Source of the DNA: Streptacidiphilus fuscans | GTDB lineage: Bacteria > Actinomycetota > Actinomycetes > Streptomycetales > Streptomycetaceae | Length of the DNA: 64,000 nt | NCBI RefSeq assembly: GCF_015690355.1 | Contig: NZ_JADPRT010000005.1 | Span: 202,503 to 266,502 of the forward strand | Direction: 5' to 3' | Shown: positions 34,510-41,958 of the stretch, in pieces | Layout of the letters: the number at the start of each line of letters is the position of its first letter | Numbering within the stretch: the stretch's first letter is position 1 | Notes under the pieces: generated by a model | Databases searched by the model: none | Told to the model about the DNA's origin: nothing | Seen by the model: only the letters and a program-made list of their open reading frames with translations | Program-made: the position numbers and the translations under genes

Positions 34510-35130
34510 GTGAACCCCGACACGTCCGACCTCACCCGCGCCGACGCGACACGTGCCCGCCTGCTGGATGCGGCCCTCACCGCGTTCGCCGAGAAGGGGT
34601 TCCGCGGGACCACCACGCGCGACATCGCCGCCGCGGCGGGCATGAGCCCGGCCGCCCTCTACGTGCACCACAAGTCCAAGGAGGAGCTGCTCTACCTGAT
34701 CTCCAAGGCCGGGCACGACGCCATCCTGGAACTGGTCCAGAACGCGATCGGCCCCACCGACGACGAGCCCGCCGACGCGCTGCGCCGAGTGGTCCACGAC
34801 TTCGCCGCCAGCCACGCGCGCGGCCAGACCGTCGCCCGCATCGTGAACTACGAGCTCAACTCGCTCACCGACGAGCACCTCGCGGAGATCAAGCAGATCC
34901 GCCACCGGACCGAGGCCGAGATCCGCCGCCTCGTCGAACGCGGCGTCGCGGCGGGTGACTTCGACGTCCCCGACCCGCGGATGGCCGCCGTCGCCCTGCT
35001 CTCGCTGGGCATCGACATCGCCCGCTGGTACCACGACGGCGGCCGATGGAGCCCGGAGGACGTCGCCGACCAGTACGCCGCCATGGCCCTGCGGATCGTC
35101 GGCGCGCGCCCGCCGCAGGCACCCCGTTGA
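34510..35130 (+). CDS. TetR-family regulator of acyl-CoA dehydrogenase operon (putative)
   Basis: A 206-residue TetR protein. GTG at 34510 is preferred because the family-like sequence starts there; an ATG at 34459 would add 17 polar residues. The HTH reads LLDAALTAFAEKGFRGTTTRDIAAAAGMSPAALYVHHKSKEELL in outline. The C-terminal domain (FAASHARGQTVARIVNYELNSLTDEHLAEIKQIR) resembles KstR2/FadR-like acyl-CoA-responsive regulators. Its divergence from two acyl-CoA dehydrogenases, with a palindrome between, supports a repressor role released by an acyl-CoA. Confidence 0.88.
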   Translation: MNPDTSDLTRADATRARLLDAALTAFAEKGFRGTTTRDIAAAAGMSPAALYVHHKSKEELLYLISKAGHDAILELVQNAIGPTDDEPADALRRVVHDFAASHARGQTVARIVNYELNSLTDEHLAEIKQIRHRTEAEIRRLVERGVAAGDFDVPDPRMAAVALLSLGIDIARWYHDGGRWSPEDVADQYAAMALRIVGARPPQAPR

Positions 35131-35143
35131 CGTACTGACGTTC

Positions 35144-35179
35144 GGTCACTGTGCGTGTGGGCGCTGGTCACTGGGCGTG
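35144..35179 (+). promoter_or_regulatory. Two 14-bp direct repeats upstream of HTH gene
   Basis: GGTCACTGtGCGTG (35144-35157) and GGTCACTGgGCGTG (35166-35179) differ at one base and are 22 bp apart, about two helical turns. A -10-like TAGCGT follows at 35181. The layout suits an activator binding upstream of the gene at 35266. Confidence 0.45.
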
Positions 35180-35265
35180 GTAGCGTCGGCTGCACAGAAA
35201 GCTCATAGTTGACCCCGGCGGTGCTACCAACACCCCGGGGCCCGGCACCAGGAGTAAACCCTCCG

Positions 35266-36225
35266 ATGCACATTCATCGTAGCCGTCATATGCGCGGCTT
35301 CACGACATTGCCCAACTACTTGTTGCAGGACCGTCGGCTGTCGTTCAACGCCAAGGGCGTGCTCGTCGACCTGCTCTCCCGGCCGGACGGCTGGCGCGAG
35401 GACGGCCGCCAGATCGCCGACTCCAGCCCGCAGGGGCGCGGCTCCGTCTCGAAGGCTCTGCGCGAGCTGGCGCGCTTCGGGTACTACCGGGTCGAGAAGC
35501 TCCGTCGGCCGGACGGGACCATGATCAGCGTGGCCCACGTCTACGACAGCCCCCAGCTGTCCGTGGTTCCGGCTGCCGGAAAGGCGGGACTCGGCGGGGC
35601 GAAGCGCGGTGCGTCTGACGGCCTTTCAAAGAACCAGGGAAAGAACCCCTCCCTCCCCGCCGATCCCGCTGACGACGTCGCGGACGTCGTGGGCGGCGAC
35701 AGCGCGGTGGCCGAACCTGCCGCTGCTCCTGCCACTGCTGCCGCTGCCGCTGCCGCACGGGAGGTCCCGCCGGAGGTGCGAGAAGCGGCAGCGCTGCTAT
35801 ACCGCGTACTGCGCCCCGAGCCGCGCCTTCGTCTCGGCGCGGGCGAAGCCCTGACGCTGGCGCCGCTGGTCGCGGGGTGGTTGGAACTCGGCGCGAGTGA
35901 AGGTGATCTGGCCACCGCGCTGCTGCCCGGCCTGCCGCAACGCATCCACGCCCCGGCCGCACTCCTCCGCGACCGCCTCACCCGCAAACGTCCCGCCGTG
36001 CTGCTCGCAGAGCGCGCAGACCGACCCACCGTCCCGGCGCGAGGCGGGCACGAGTGTGCGCAATGCGCGGTCCCGATCCCCCAACGCGGTATCTGCCGCT
36101 CCTGCGCGGGCCTGGTTGCTCCCCCGCCCGCCGTCAGCCCCGGCGCGTCGGTGGCCGCGCGTGGCGCCGCCCTCGCCAGAGCTGCCCTGCGCCGCAGCAC
36201 ACCCGTCGCCGTGTCGATCCGCTGA
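35266..36225 (+). CDS. Winged-helix protein with C-terminal zinc-ribbon-like motif
   Basis: A 319-residue putative DNA-binding protein of a type frequent in streptomycetes. The N-terminal 100 residues (MRGFTTLPNYLLQDRRLS, KGVLVDLLSRPDGW, GRGSVSKALRELARFGYYRVEK) form a replication-initiator/GntR-like winged helix. A long Ala/Pro-rich linker follows, then a helical region and CAQCAVPIPQRGICRSC, a CxxC-x9-CxxC candidate zinc site. The role is unknown; the similarity to phage-type replication or partition wHTHs is only structural. GGAG lies 11 nt before the ATG, and two direct repeats sit in the promoter. Confidence 0.8.
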   Translation: MHIHRSRHMRGFTTLPNYLLQDRRLSFNAKGVLVDLLSRPDGWREDGRQIADSSPQGRGSVSKALRELARFGYYRVEKLRRPDGTMISVAHVYDSPQLSVVPAAGKAGLGGAKRGASDGLSKNQGKNPSLPADPADDVADVVGGDSAVAEPAAAPATAAAAAAAREVPPEVREAAALLYRVLRPEPRLRLGAGEALTLAPLVAGWLELGASEGDLATALLPGLPQRIHAPAALLRDRLTRKRPAVLLAERADRPTVPARGGHECAQCAVPIPQRGICRSCAGLVAPPPAVSPGASVAARGAALARAALRRSTPVAVSIR

Positions 36226-36260
36226 CCCGGGCCGCTTCCCGTGGTCGGTCGGGGTCAGGG

Positions 36261-36452
36261 TCAGTGGTGGTTCGTGCCGCCGACGTAGAACAGCAGCATC
36301 ACCAGGCCTGCGAAGATGTGGAAACCGATGACGTAGATGAACGCGCGGACCCACACACCTTTGCTGGCGCGACGCCCGCCGCCCTCGCTGCCGTCGTCCA
36401 CGGGCTCGGGCCTGGGCCCGGACGCGGGCAAAGGTGCGTTCTGGTCGGACAC
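36261..36452 (-). CDS. Small single-pass membrane protein (DUF6126-like)
   Basis: A 63-residue protein: a hydrophilic N-terminus rich in Pro/Gly/Glu, a basic RRASKGVWVR stop, and one transmembrane helix (AFIYVIGFHIFAGLVMLLFYVG) ending NHH. This resembles the short streptomycete DUF6126 proteins, which I recall without certainty. It is convergent with the zinc-ribbon HTH gene, 35 bases apart. Confidence 0.7.
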   Translation of the reverse strand: MSDQNAPLPASGPRPEPVDDGSEGGGRRASKGVWVRAFIYVIGFHIFAGLVMLLFYVGGTNHH

Positions 36453-36499
36453 GAGGTCTCCCTAGATGTTCGGAACTGGACACGGACGGGCGCGCCCGG

Positions 36500-36850
36500 T
36501 CAGCGGGCCGTCGCTCCGGCGGTGTCGGCGTCGCGCAGCTCGGCGAGCAGGTCCTGCTGACCGGCGATCAGCTCGGTCAGGATCCGGCGGGCCGCCCGCA
36601 GCAGCTCGGCCACGTCGGGACCGGCCAGGGAGTACACGACGGTGTCCGCCTCGCGTACGGACGTGACGATGCCGGAGCGGCGCAGCACGGCCAACTGCTG
36701 GGACAGGTTCGAGCGTTCGACCTCGATCTCCGCCAGCAGCTCGCGCACGGGCTTCGGCCCCTCCGACAGCAGCTCAAGCACCCGGATCCGGACGGGGTGG
36801 CCGAGCATGCGGAAGAACTCCGCCTTGGCCTGGTACAGCGGAACCGGCAC
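36500..36850 (-). CDS. ArsR-family transcriptional regulator
   Basis: A 116-residue winged-helix repressor. GTG at 36850 is chosen because AGGAG precedes it; an ATG at 36904 would add 18 residues that overlap the operator side. The core is FFRMLGHPVRIRVLELLSEGPKPVRELLAEIEVERSNLSQQLAVLRRSGIV in outline, followed by a wing (READTVVYSLAGPDV). No CxC metal-binding pair is seen in the recognition helix, so the inducer may not be a metal. It is divergent from the P450 gene, with a perfect palindrome at 36924-36945. Confidence 0.88.
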   Translation of the reverse strand: MPVPLYQAKAEFFRMLGHPVRIRVLELLSEGPKPVRELLAEIEVERSNLSQQLAVLRRSGIVTSVREADTVVYSLAGPDVAELLRAARRILTELIAGQQDLLAELRDADTAGATAR

Positions 36851-36923
36851 CGCGCTCAACTCCTGTCGTCCTCGCCCTGGCCGCACGTTCCGACCGGGCT
36901 CCACGCAGCGAGCACTATTGCAG

Positions 36924-36945
36924 GAATTGAAGAAATCTTCAATTC
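36924..36945. promoter_or_regulatory. ArsR operator: perfect 10-bp inverted repeat
   Basis: GAATTGAAGA-aa-TCTTCAATTC, fully symmetric, in the 201-bp intergenic region between the ArsR and P450 genes. Its AT-rich sequence stands out from the surroundings and matches the size of ArsR-family operators. Confidence 0.75.
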
Positions 36946-37051
36946 GCTACATGGACACTTGTGCACCGCCGAACCCGCCCCCTCCCCCGACCACCGGGTC
37001 GGCCTGTGTCGCTGACGGCGGCCCTACCGAGGCTGCAGGAGTCTGGTCCCC

Positions 37052-38278
37052 ATGGACCCGATCCGCGACCCGTACCCCGTCCTGGCCCGTATGCGATCGG
37101 CGTGCCCGGTCCACCCGCTCACGGACCGCAGCGGCCGCACCGGCGGCTACCTGGTCCTCGGCTACGACGAGGCCCGCCAGGCGCTCGCCGACCCGCGGCT
37201 CTCCAAGAACACCGCCGCCTTCTTCGCCGACAAGGCCGGCGGCCGGAACATCCATCCGGCGCTCTCCCAGACCATGCTGGCCACCGATCCGCCCGACCAC
37301 ACCCGTCTGCGCCGGCTCGCGACGTCGGCGTTCACCTCCGGAGCGGTCGGCAGACTGCGTCCGGCCATCGCCCGCATCACGGACGAGCTGCTCGACCAGT
37401 GGCCCGCCGAGGGCGAGGTCGACGCCGTCGCGTCGCTCGCCGTGCCGCTGCCCGTGACGGTGATCTGCGATCTGCTGGGCGTCCCGGAGGAGGACCGGGA
37501 CCAACTGCGCGCCTGGTCCATCGACTTCTTCGCGGCCGGAGCCCCGGAGCGCACGGACCGGGCGTCGCACGCCCTTGCCCGCTACCTCGAGCAGCTGACC
37601 GCGGCCAAGCGCAGCTCGCCCGGCGACTCCCTGCTCGACGCGCTCATCGCCGCGCGCGACGAGGGCGCCCGCGACGGGAGCGACCGAGCCGGGGGCGACC
37701 GCGCCGGGAACGACCGCACCGGCGGCGACCGCCTCAGCGAGGCCGAACTGGTCTCGCTCGCCGCGCTCCTGGTCGTCGCCGGGCACGAGACGACCACGGC
37801 CTTCCTCGGCAACGCGCTCCTCGCGCTGCTGGACCACCCGGCGCAGCTCGACCTGCTGCGGTCGGAGCCGGAGCGGCTGCCCAAGGCCCTCGACGAGCTG
37901 CTCCGCTACGACCCGCCGGTCGCGCAGGCGACGTTCCGCTTCGCCACGGAGCAGGTCGAGTTGGGCGACACGGTCATTCCGCCCGGCTCCCCCGTCCTGG
38001 TCAGCCCGGCCGCGGCGAACCGTGACCCGTCCCGGTTCGCCGACCCCGACCGACTCGACCTCACCCGCGAGGCGGGCGGCCATCTCGCCTTCGGCCACGG
38101 CATCCACCGCTGCCTCGGCGCGCAGCTCGCCCGCGCGGAGGCGGAGATCGCCCTGTCCCAGCTCCTCGCCCGCTTCCCCGCTCTGCGTCTCGCCGTCCCG
38201 CGCGACCAACTCACCTGGCAGCCGACGCGGTTGGTCCGCACGCTCACCGCACTGCCGCTCTCGGTCGCGAGCGCTTAG
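37052..38278 (+). CDS. Cytochrome P450
   Basis: A 408-residue bacterial class I P450, soluble, requiring a ferredoxin partner that is not encoded nearby. The I-helix is LLVVAGHETTTAF, the K-helix ExxR lies in ALDELLRYDPP, and the heme loop is FGHGIHRCLGAQLAR with axial Cys354. Between helices G and H is a low-complexity insert of GDRAG/NDRTG-type repeats (about 210-228), which is unusual and probably surface-exposed. CAGGAG lies 10 nt before the ATG. The substrate is unknown. Control by the divergent ArsR is inferred from the palindrome. Confidence 0.93.
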   Translation: MDPIRDPYPVLARMRSACPVHPLTDRSGRTGGYLVLGYDEARQALADPRLSKNTAAFFADKAGGRNIHPALSQTMLATDPPDHTRLRRLATSAFTSGAVGRLRPAIARITDELLDQWPAEGEVDAVASLAVPLPVTVICDLLGVPEEDRDQLRAWSIDFFAAGAPERTDRASHALARYLEQLTAAKRSSPGDSLLDALIAARDEGARDGSDRAGGDRAGNDRTGGDRLSEAELVSLAALLVVAGHETTTAFLGNALLALLDHPAQLDLLRSEPERLPKALDELLRYDPPVAQATFRFATEQVELGDTVIPPGSPVLVSPAAANRDPSRFADPDRLDLTREAGGHLAFGHGIHRCLGAQLARAEAEIALSQLLARFPALRLAVPRDQLTWQPTRLVRTLTALPLSVASA

Positions 38279-38284
38279 AGCTCT

Positions 38285-38327
38285 GTCAACTTTGGTTGAC
38301 ATCCCACGCTCGTCAACCTACATTGAC
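38285..38327 (+). promoter_or_regulatory. Near-consensus promoter with two TTGAC palindromes
   Basis: TTGACA (38296-38301), a 17-bp spacer and TACATT (38319-38324). The expected transcript start falls at or within a base or two of the ATG at 38332, implying leaderless mRNA. GTCAAC-tttg-GTTGAC (38285-38300) and GTCAA-N6-TTGAC (38312-38327) overlap both boxes and are probable operators. Confidence 0.7.
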
Positions 38328-38331
38328 AGAC

Positions 38332-38598
38332 ATGAGCGAGACCAAGACGCTCGCGGACGCCGCGAGCAGCAGAGACCCCGCAGTGGGCCTGAAGGCCGTG
38401 CGCGCGCTGCGCGAACTGGCTGAGCGACTGGAGAACCTGCAGGTTGGCAACGCCCGCGCCCAGGGGTGGACCTGGCAGATGATCGCGGACTGCCTCGGCG
38501 TGAGCCGCCAGGCGGTGCACAAGAAGCACGGCAGCGGAAGCGGCACCGGAGACGGCACCGGAAGCGGCGGTCGTTTCGGCCGCAGGAAGGGAGACTGA
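38332..38598 (+). CDS. Small HTH DNA-binding protein
   Basis: An 88-residue protein. The central part (VRALRELAERLENLQVGNARAQGWTWQMIADCLGVSRQAVHKKHGSG in outline) is a sigma-region-4/AsnC-like helix-turn-helix, followed by a Gly/Ser-rich, basic tail. The gene probably starts a leaderless transcript and is followed 2 bases later by a Clp N-domain gene. The pairing is common in streptomycetes. The TTGAC palindromes over its promoter suggest it represses itself. Confidence 0.85.
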   Translation: MSETKTLADAASSRDPAVGLKAVRALRELAERLENLQVGNARAQGWTWQMIADCLGVSRQAVHKKHGSGSGTGDGTGSGGRFGRRKGD

Positions 38599-38600
38599 TC

Positions 38601-39182
38601 ATGTTCGAACGGTTCACCGCCGACTGCCGGCGCACCGTCGTCCTCGCCCAGGAGGAGGCGCGGATGCTGCGCCACCCGATGACGGGCTCGGAGCACCTCC
38701 TCCTCGGCCTGCTCGGGCTGCCGGACGACGCGTCCGTGGCACTCCTCGCCGACGGCGGCCTCGACCTCCCGACCGCCCGCCAGGCGGTCCAACGCCTGCT
38801 CGAGGCCGCCGCCCCGGAGTTGGACGCCGAGGCGCTCGGCACCATCGGCATCGACCTCGACGCCGTCCGGGAGAAGGTCGAGTCGGTCTTCGGCGTCGGC
38901 GCGCTCAGCGCGACCGGCCCAGCCTCCGGCCCCGGGCCCGGCGACCGCCGACGCGGCGGCCGCGGCGTCCTGGGCGGCCATCTGCCCTTCACCCCGGACG
39001 CCAAGAAGGCCCTCGAACTCTCCCTCCGCGAGGCCCTCGCCCTCAGCAGCCGGGAGATCCTCCCTGGCCACCTCCTCGGCGGCCTCCTCCGCGAGGAGCA
39101 GTCCCTGGCCGCCCGCGTCGTGCGCGACCACGGCTTCGACCTCCCCACCCTCCGCGACCGCGTCCGCGCCACGCTGACCTGA
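38601..39182 (+). CDS. Clp N-terminal domain protein
   Basis: A 193-residue protein with two Clp_N (ClpA/ClpC N-terminal) repeats and no AAA+ ATPase. Repeat 1 is MFERFTADCRRTVVLAQEEARMLRHPMTGSEHLLLGLL in outline; repeat 2 is LPFTPDAKKALELSLREALALSSREILPGHLLGGLLREEQSLAARVV in outline. They are separated by a Gly/Arg linker. Clp_N domains bind adaptors and substrates such as arginine-phosphorylated or unfolded proteins, so this may be a chaperone-adaptor or decoy. GGGAG precedes the ATG. It is cotranscribed with the upstream HTH gene. Confidence 0.9.
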   Translation: MFERFTADCRRTVVLAQEEARMLRHPMTGSEHLLLGLLGLPDDASVALLADGGLDLPTARQAVQRLLEAAAPELDAEALGTIGIDLDAVREKVESVFGVGALSATGPASGPGPGDRRRGGRGVLGGHLPFTPDAKKALELSLREALALSSREILPGHLLGGLLREEQSLAARVVRDHGFDLPTLRDRVRATLT

Positions 39183-39218
39183 CGCAGCCGCGCACGTGGC
39201 GCACAGGGCGCGTGGCAC

Positions 39219-39437
39219 GTGGCCGTCCGCAAGGACGCCACCCTGCGCCCGCGCATCATGCTGATCTGGGTCGCGGACTCCTACCGCCGGCACGGCGTCG
39301 GCGCCACGCTCGTGCAGGCCCTGGCAGACGACTTCGGCTGCCGGATCGCCGACGTCTCATGGTCGAACCCGATCAGCGGCGGCGGCCGCCGCCGTCTCGC
39401 ACGCCGGGTGTCACCCGAGGGCGTCTGGGTCAGCTGA
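39219..39437 (+). pseudogene. GNAT acetyltransferase C-terminal fragment
   Basis: Seventy-two codons reading LIWVADSYRRHGVGATLVQALADDFG, then IADVSWSNPISGGG and RRVSPEGVWVS. The VxxxYRxxGVGxxLV block is the acetyl-CoA loop (motif A) of GNAT enzymes, and the rest looks like the family's final strands. The N-terminal half of the domain is missing, with no upstream frame restoring it, so this is a remnant. Confidence 0.5.
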
Positions 39438-39514
39438 AGTCCCGCGACACAGGCTTGCCGTGACGCAGGCTTGCCCTGACGCGCCGGATAAGACGTCTCC
39501 GGCGAACGCAACCC

Positions 39515-39958
39515 TCACCGGGCCCAGTCGCCGTCCCAGCCGGTACCGCGGCGCTGCTCCTCGACCGCCTTGTGCGCGGCTTTCATGCCCGGCGACATGC
39601 CGCGGTACTTCGTCCTGTCGTCGCGCCACTCGCGGACGGCGGCGATCTCCATCTGATGGGTGGCGTTGGGATGCGCGCGTCGGTACGCCGCGAGCCAGGC
39701 AGTGAACTCGGGGGACGAAGCAACGCTCCTTGTGGACGTACGCGGAGACGTCGGCGGCTCCGTCGACAGCGTCGGACCGACGCTCGGCGGGGACGCCGTG
39801 CGCGGCGTCGGACGCGGTTCCGGGCGCGGATCCGGGCGCGGCCGGGGACTCGACATCGGGTACCGCTCCGGGCGGCGAAGCGCCACGCCGATCATGAGCA
39901 CGAAGAACAGCACGGCCGGTGCCAGCAACAGCCCCAGCACGATCAAACCGACCACCAC
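39515..39958 (-). CDS. Single-pass membrane protein of unknown function
   Basis: A 147-residue protein. The N-terminal helix (VVGLIVLGLLLAPAVLFFVLMIGVAL) is membrane-spanning, and a Pro/Arg/Thr-rich linker (about 30-75) with PRPxPxPRP repeats follows. The C-terminal 60 residues (FTAWLAAYRRAHPNATHQMEIAAVREWRDDRTKYRGMSPGMKAAHKAVEEQRR in outline) form a charged helical cytoplasmic domain. I do not recognise the family. It is flanked by GNAT fragments on the opposite strand. Confidence 0.65.
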   Translation of the reverse strand: MVVGLIVLGLLLAPAVLFFVLMIGVALRRPERYPMSSPRPRPDPRPEPRPTPRTASPPSVGPTLSTEPPTSPRTSTRSVASSPEFTAWLAAYRRAHPNATHQMEIAAVREWRDDRTKYRGMSPGMKAAHKAVEEQRRGTGWDGDWAR

Positions 39959-40400
39959 GCCACCTCACTTCTCTCAGCCCAGGCATACCCGCGCAGTCCA
40001 CGCTCAGTCCGCCGACGCCCCGTCACAAGATCACCGACAAACCGGCTTCTGCGGCGCAGCTCGCCCCCGGTACCGTGCCTGGCTGAAAAGACTGTCACGT
40101 ACCTGGAGATGACCGATCTCGGCCAGCTGAAGCCCGGTCGGATCGTGCCGTCGTTGGACCTTCGACGCGAGGACGGTCTGACGGCGCTGGCGCGCTCCGT
40201 GCAGGCCCGGGTCGGAGCGGCGCACGCGTGGCGCAGTTTCACACGTACCGACCAGGAGTGGGAGGAGTGGGCACCCCTGAACCCGCACCGCCAATACTGG
40301 CTGATCCGGCTGGCGGGCGAGCCGGTCGGGATCACCAAGCTGGAACCTAAGCCCGGCGGGGAAGTCGAGGTCCGCACGTTCGGACTCCTACCGGTGGCTT

Positions 40401-40444
40401 TGTTCACGAGATGCGACAGCAGATGTTCACCAGATTCGACAGCA
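40401..40444 (+). mobile_element. Solo IS21-like terminal end (multiple repeat)
   Basis: TG followed by two 20-bp copies, GTTCACgAGATgCGACAGCA (40402-40421) and GTTCACcAGATtCGACAGCA (40425-40444), 23 bp apart with two mismatches. Ends starting TGTT with tandem 'CGACAG' repeats are characteristic of IS21-family elements. No istA or istB is present, so this is a leftover end inside the GNAT fragment. Confidence 0.5.
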
Positions 40445-40476
40445 CTCGTTGAGTTGCTGTTCGAAGAAGCGATGAA

Positions 40477-40501
40477 GGGTCCGACCCGACCGGCCGGACC
40501 C
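40477..40501. terminator. Short hairpin between convergent genes
   Basis: GGGTCCG (40477-40483) pairs with CGGACCC (40495-40501), 11-nt loop, between the GNAT fragment and the convergent gene at 40526. Confidence 0.45.
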
Positions 40502-40525
40502 TTCGACCTGCCCTGAATCAAAGGG

Positions 40526-41053
40526 CTAGAGTCCGCCGACTTTCGCCGGGAACTTCTGCAGCACTGCGGCGATGTCGTCGGGCTTCTCCGGGTCGACGAA
40601 CTCAACCGGGGCTTGGAGCTGGAACAAGTCACCCTTCGGGGGGTACTGGGAGACTTTGCCCACCAGTACCGCCTCACCCTTCGGGGTCAGCACGAGCGGC
40701 TCTTCGCCCGGCCGCTCGACCGTCAAGGTGCAGGTGCGCAGGTCCATGGAACATTCGAACTTAGGCGGGTTCGCCTGCGTCAGCCGCAAGATGCCCTTCG
40801 GATCGGCGTCGACGTCGCCCTGCTCGAACGTCAGGGTGCCGCCGCCGGCGTCCGCGGGGATTTCCGCCGTGGACTTGAAGCCGACCAGGCGCAGACGCAC
40901 GCTGTTGGCCGGGTCGTTCGGGTTGGCATCGACCCGGTGCTTGATGCCCCCGCGAAAGTCCACGGTGACCTTTGCGGTCCCGATCTGCACCGGGGTGTTG
41001 ATGGCGAGCGAGCTGCACGGGATCTCGAGGCCGATCGGCGGAAGAAGGGGCAT
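40526..41053 (-). CDS. Conserved protein of unknown function (possibly DUF6004)
   Basis: A 175-residue protein starting MPLLPPIGLEIPCSSLAINTP with GAAGGA 8 nt upstream. It is strand-rich throughout (VQIGTAKVTVDFRGGIKH, VRLRLVGFKSTAEIP, GTLTFEQGDVDADP, LRLTQANPPKFEC), with a C-terminal FQLQAPVEFVDPEKPDDIAAVLQKFPAKVGGL. The layout recalls a streptomycete family I remember as DUF6004, whose role is unknown. No signal peptide or transmembrane segment is seen. It may be a cytoplasmic beta-sandwich. Confidence 0.75.
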   Translation of the reverse strand: MPLLPPIGLEIPCSSLAINTPVQIGTAKVTVDFRGGIKHRVDANPNDPANSVRLRLVGFKSTAEIPADAGGGTLTFEQGDVDADPKGILRLTQANPPKFECSMDLRTCTLTVERPGEEPLVLTPKGEAVLVGKVSQYPPKGDLFQLQAPVEFVDPEKPDDIAAVLQKFPAKVGGL

Positions 41054-41471
41054 GCGGCAGTCCTTCGCGTAGGCGGAGTGGGACGGGGACTCGTCCCGCC
41101 TCACTTTTAGACCGGGCGTTGCTCGACGCCGGGACCGCCACCCGCACCGTTCCCGGATTTCACCCAGACGCGCCGCCCGACCGCCATGCCTCGGGATCGA
41201 GTAGCCAGCTCCACGCGGGGGACGCGTCTCGCGTCCACCGATCAACTGGTCCACGCCGTCGGCGCACCGACACCTGCCCCGACTCTGCCACCGTCACGAC
41301 GTGAACGGTCCCGCCAGCAGCGAGGGCATGAATCCGGATGCAAGCTCGCCATGCTCCCGCTGCCTGTGCCTGCGCGCCATCACTCGCACGTCAGTCCGCC
41401 GTGAGCCGTCACCGGCGAGGTAAGCCGCTCGTTCCTGCTGGGCTTCCGGCGACCACGACCGGAGCGCTCGG
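41054..41471. other. Intergenic region without supportable gene
   Basis: 418 bases between two minus-strand genes. The open frames on either strand lack ribosome sites and family-like sequence. No hairpin or repeat of note was seen. The promoter of the 175-residue protein must lie near 41060-41150. Confidence 0.5.
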
Positions 41472-41825
41472 TCAGCGGAACTCGTGGACCACCTGGATCT
41501 CGCCGACGATGTGGGTGTTGAACTCGTCGAGCTCCTCGGCCGGGACCCACAGTTCGAGGATCGTCCGCCCGCCGGCCTGCTGGACGGGATAGCGCGCCAG
41601 AAACTCCGTCTCGACCTCGAAGCGGGTGACGAATCCGGCCCCGTCGTGCTTGACGTTCCAGTCCCGCGCGATCTTGACCGCGTAGTCCTCGTTGAGGACC
41701 GGGTAGAAGATCGGCTGCTCGGGGAGGCGGGGCGGCCAGGCGCGCCAACCGAGTTGCCGCACCAGGTCCAGCTCCTTCGGCCCCGTGGGACGCCACAGAG
41801 TCGTTGTCGCGGACTGGCTGGTCAT
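41472..41825 (-). CDS. Conserved small protein (often labelled ADP-ribosylation/crystallin J1)
   Basis: A 117-residue protein with the blocks LWRPTGPKELDLVRQLGWRAWPPRLPEQPIFYPVLNEDYAVKIARDWNVKHDGAGFVTRFEV in outline and ILELWVPAEELDEFNTHIVGEIQVVHEF. This is a widely conserved bacterial family that databases often call 'ADP-ribosylation/crystallin J1', although it lacks the glycohydrolase domain. The biochemical role is unknown. The ribosome site before the ATG is weak (AGAGAG). It stands alone. Confidence 0.8.
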   Translation of the reverse strand: MTSQSATTTLWRPTGPKELDLVRQLGWRAWPPRLPEQPIFYPVLNEDYAVKIARDWNVKHDGAGFVTRFEVETEFLARYPVQQAGGRTILELWVPAEELDEFNTHIVGEIQVVHEFR

Positions 41826-41958
41826 GAGAGTCGCTCTCTGGTCGTAGGACCCGCAAGGGGCGCTGGGCTGAACAAGGGCACGCTAGCGCCTCCAGCAGAA
41901 GCCAAGCGAGGCAATATCCGCAGGTGACCGCACCGCCTGGGTGCCAACAGGCAGGACC

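Larger units (their letters stand above)
40109..40516 (+). pseudogene. GNAT acetyltransferase N-terminal fragment interrupted by IS21-like end
   Basis: The frame MTDLGQLKPGR, then WRSFTRTDQEWEEW, YWLIRLAGEPVGITKLEPK and GGEVEVRTFGLLP matches the N-terminal half of a common actinobacterial GNAT family ('VTYLEMT...GDVEITTFGLVPEF'). Just before the acetyl-CoA loop the protein changes to VALFTRCDSRCSPDS, where IS21-like terminal repeats begin (40401). The frame closes at 40516 without the rest of the domain. Upstream codons for TVTYLE are also in frame, but without a recognised start. Confidence 0.6.

Noticed and set aside
32023..35034. 1003-codon minus-strand frame
   Set aside because: Only its 3' end (from GTG 33111) is ACAD-like; upstream it is an out-of-frame reading of the other ACAD and antisense of the TetR gene.
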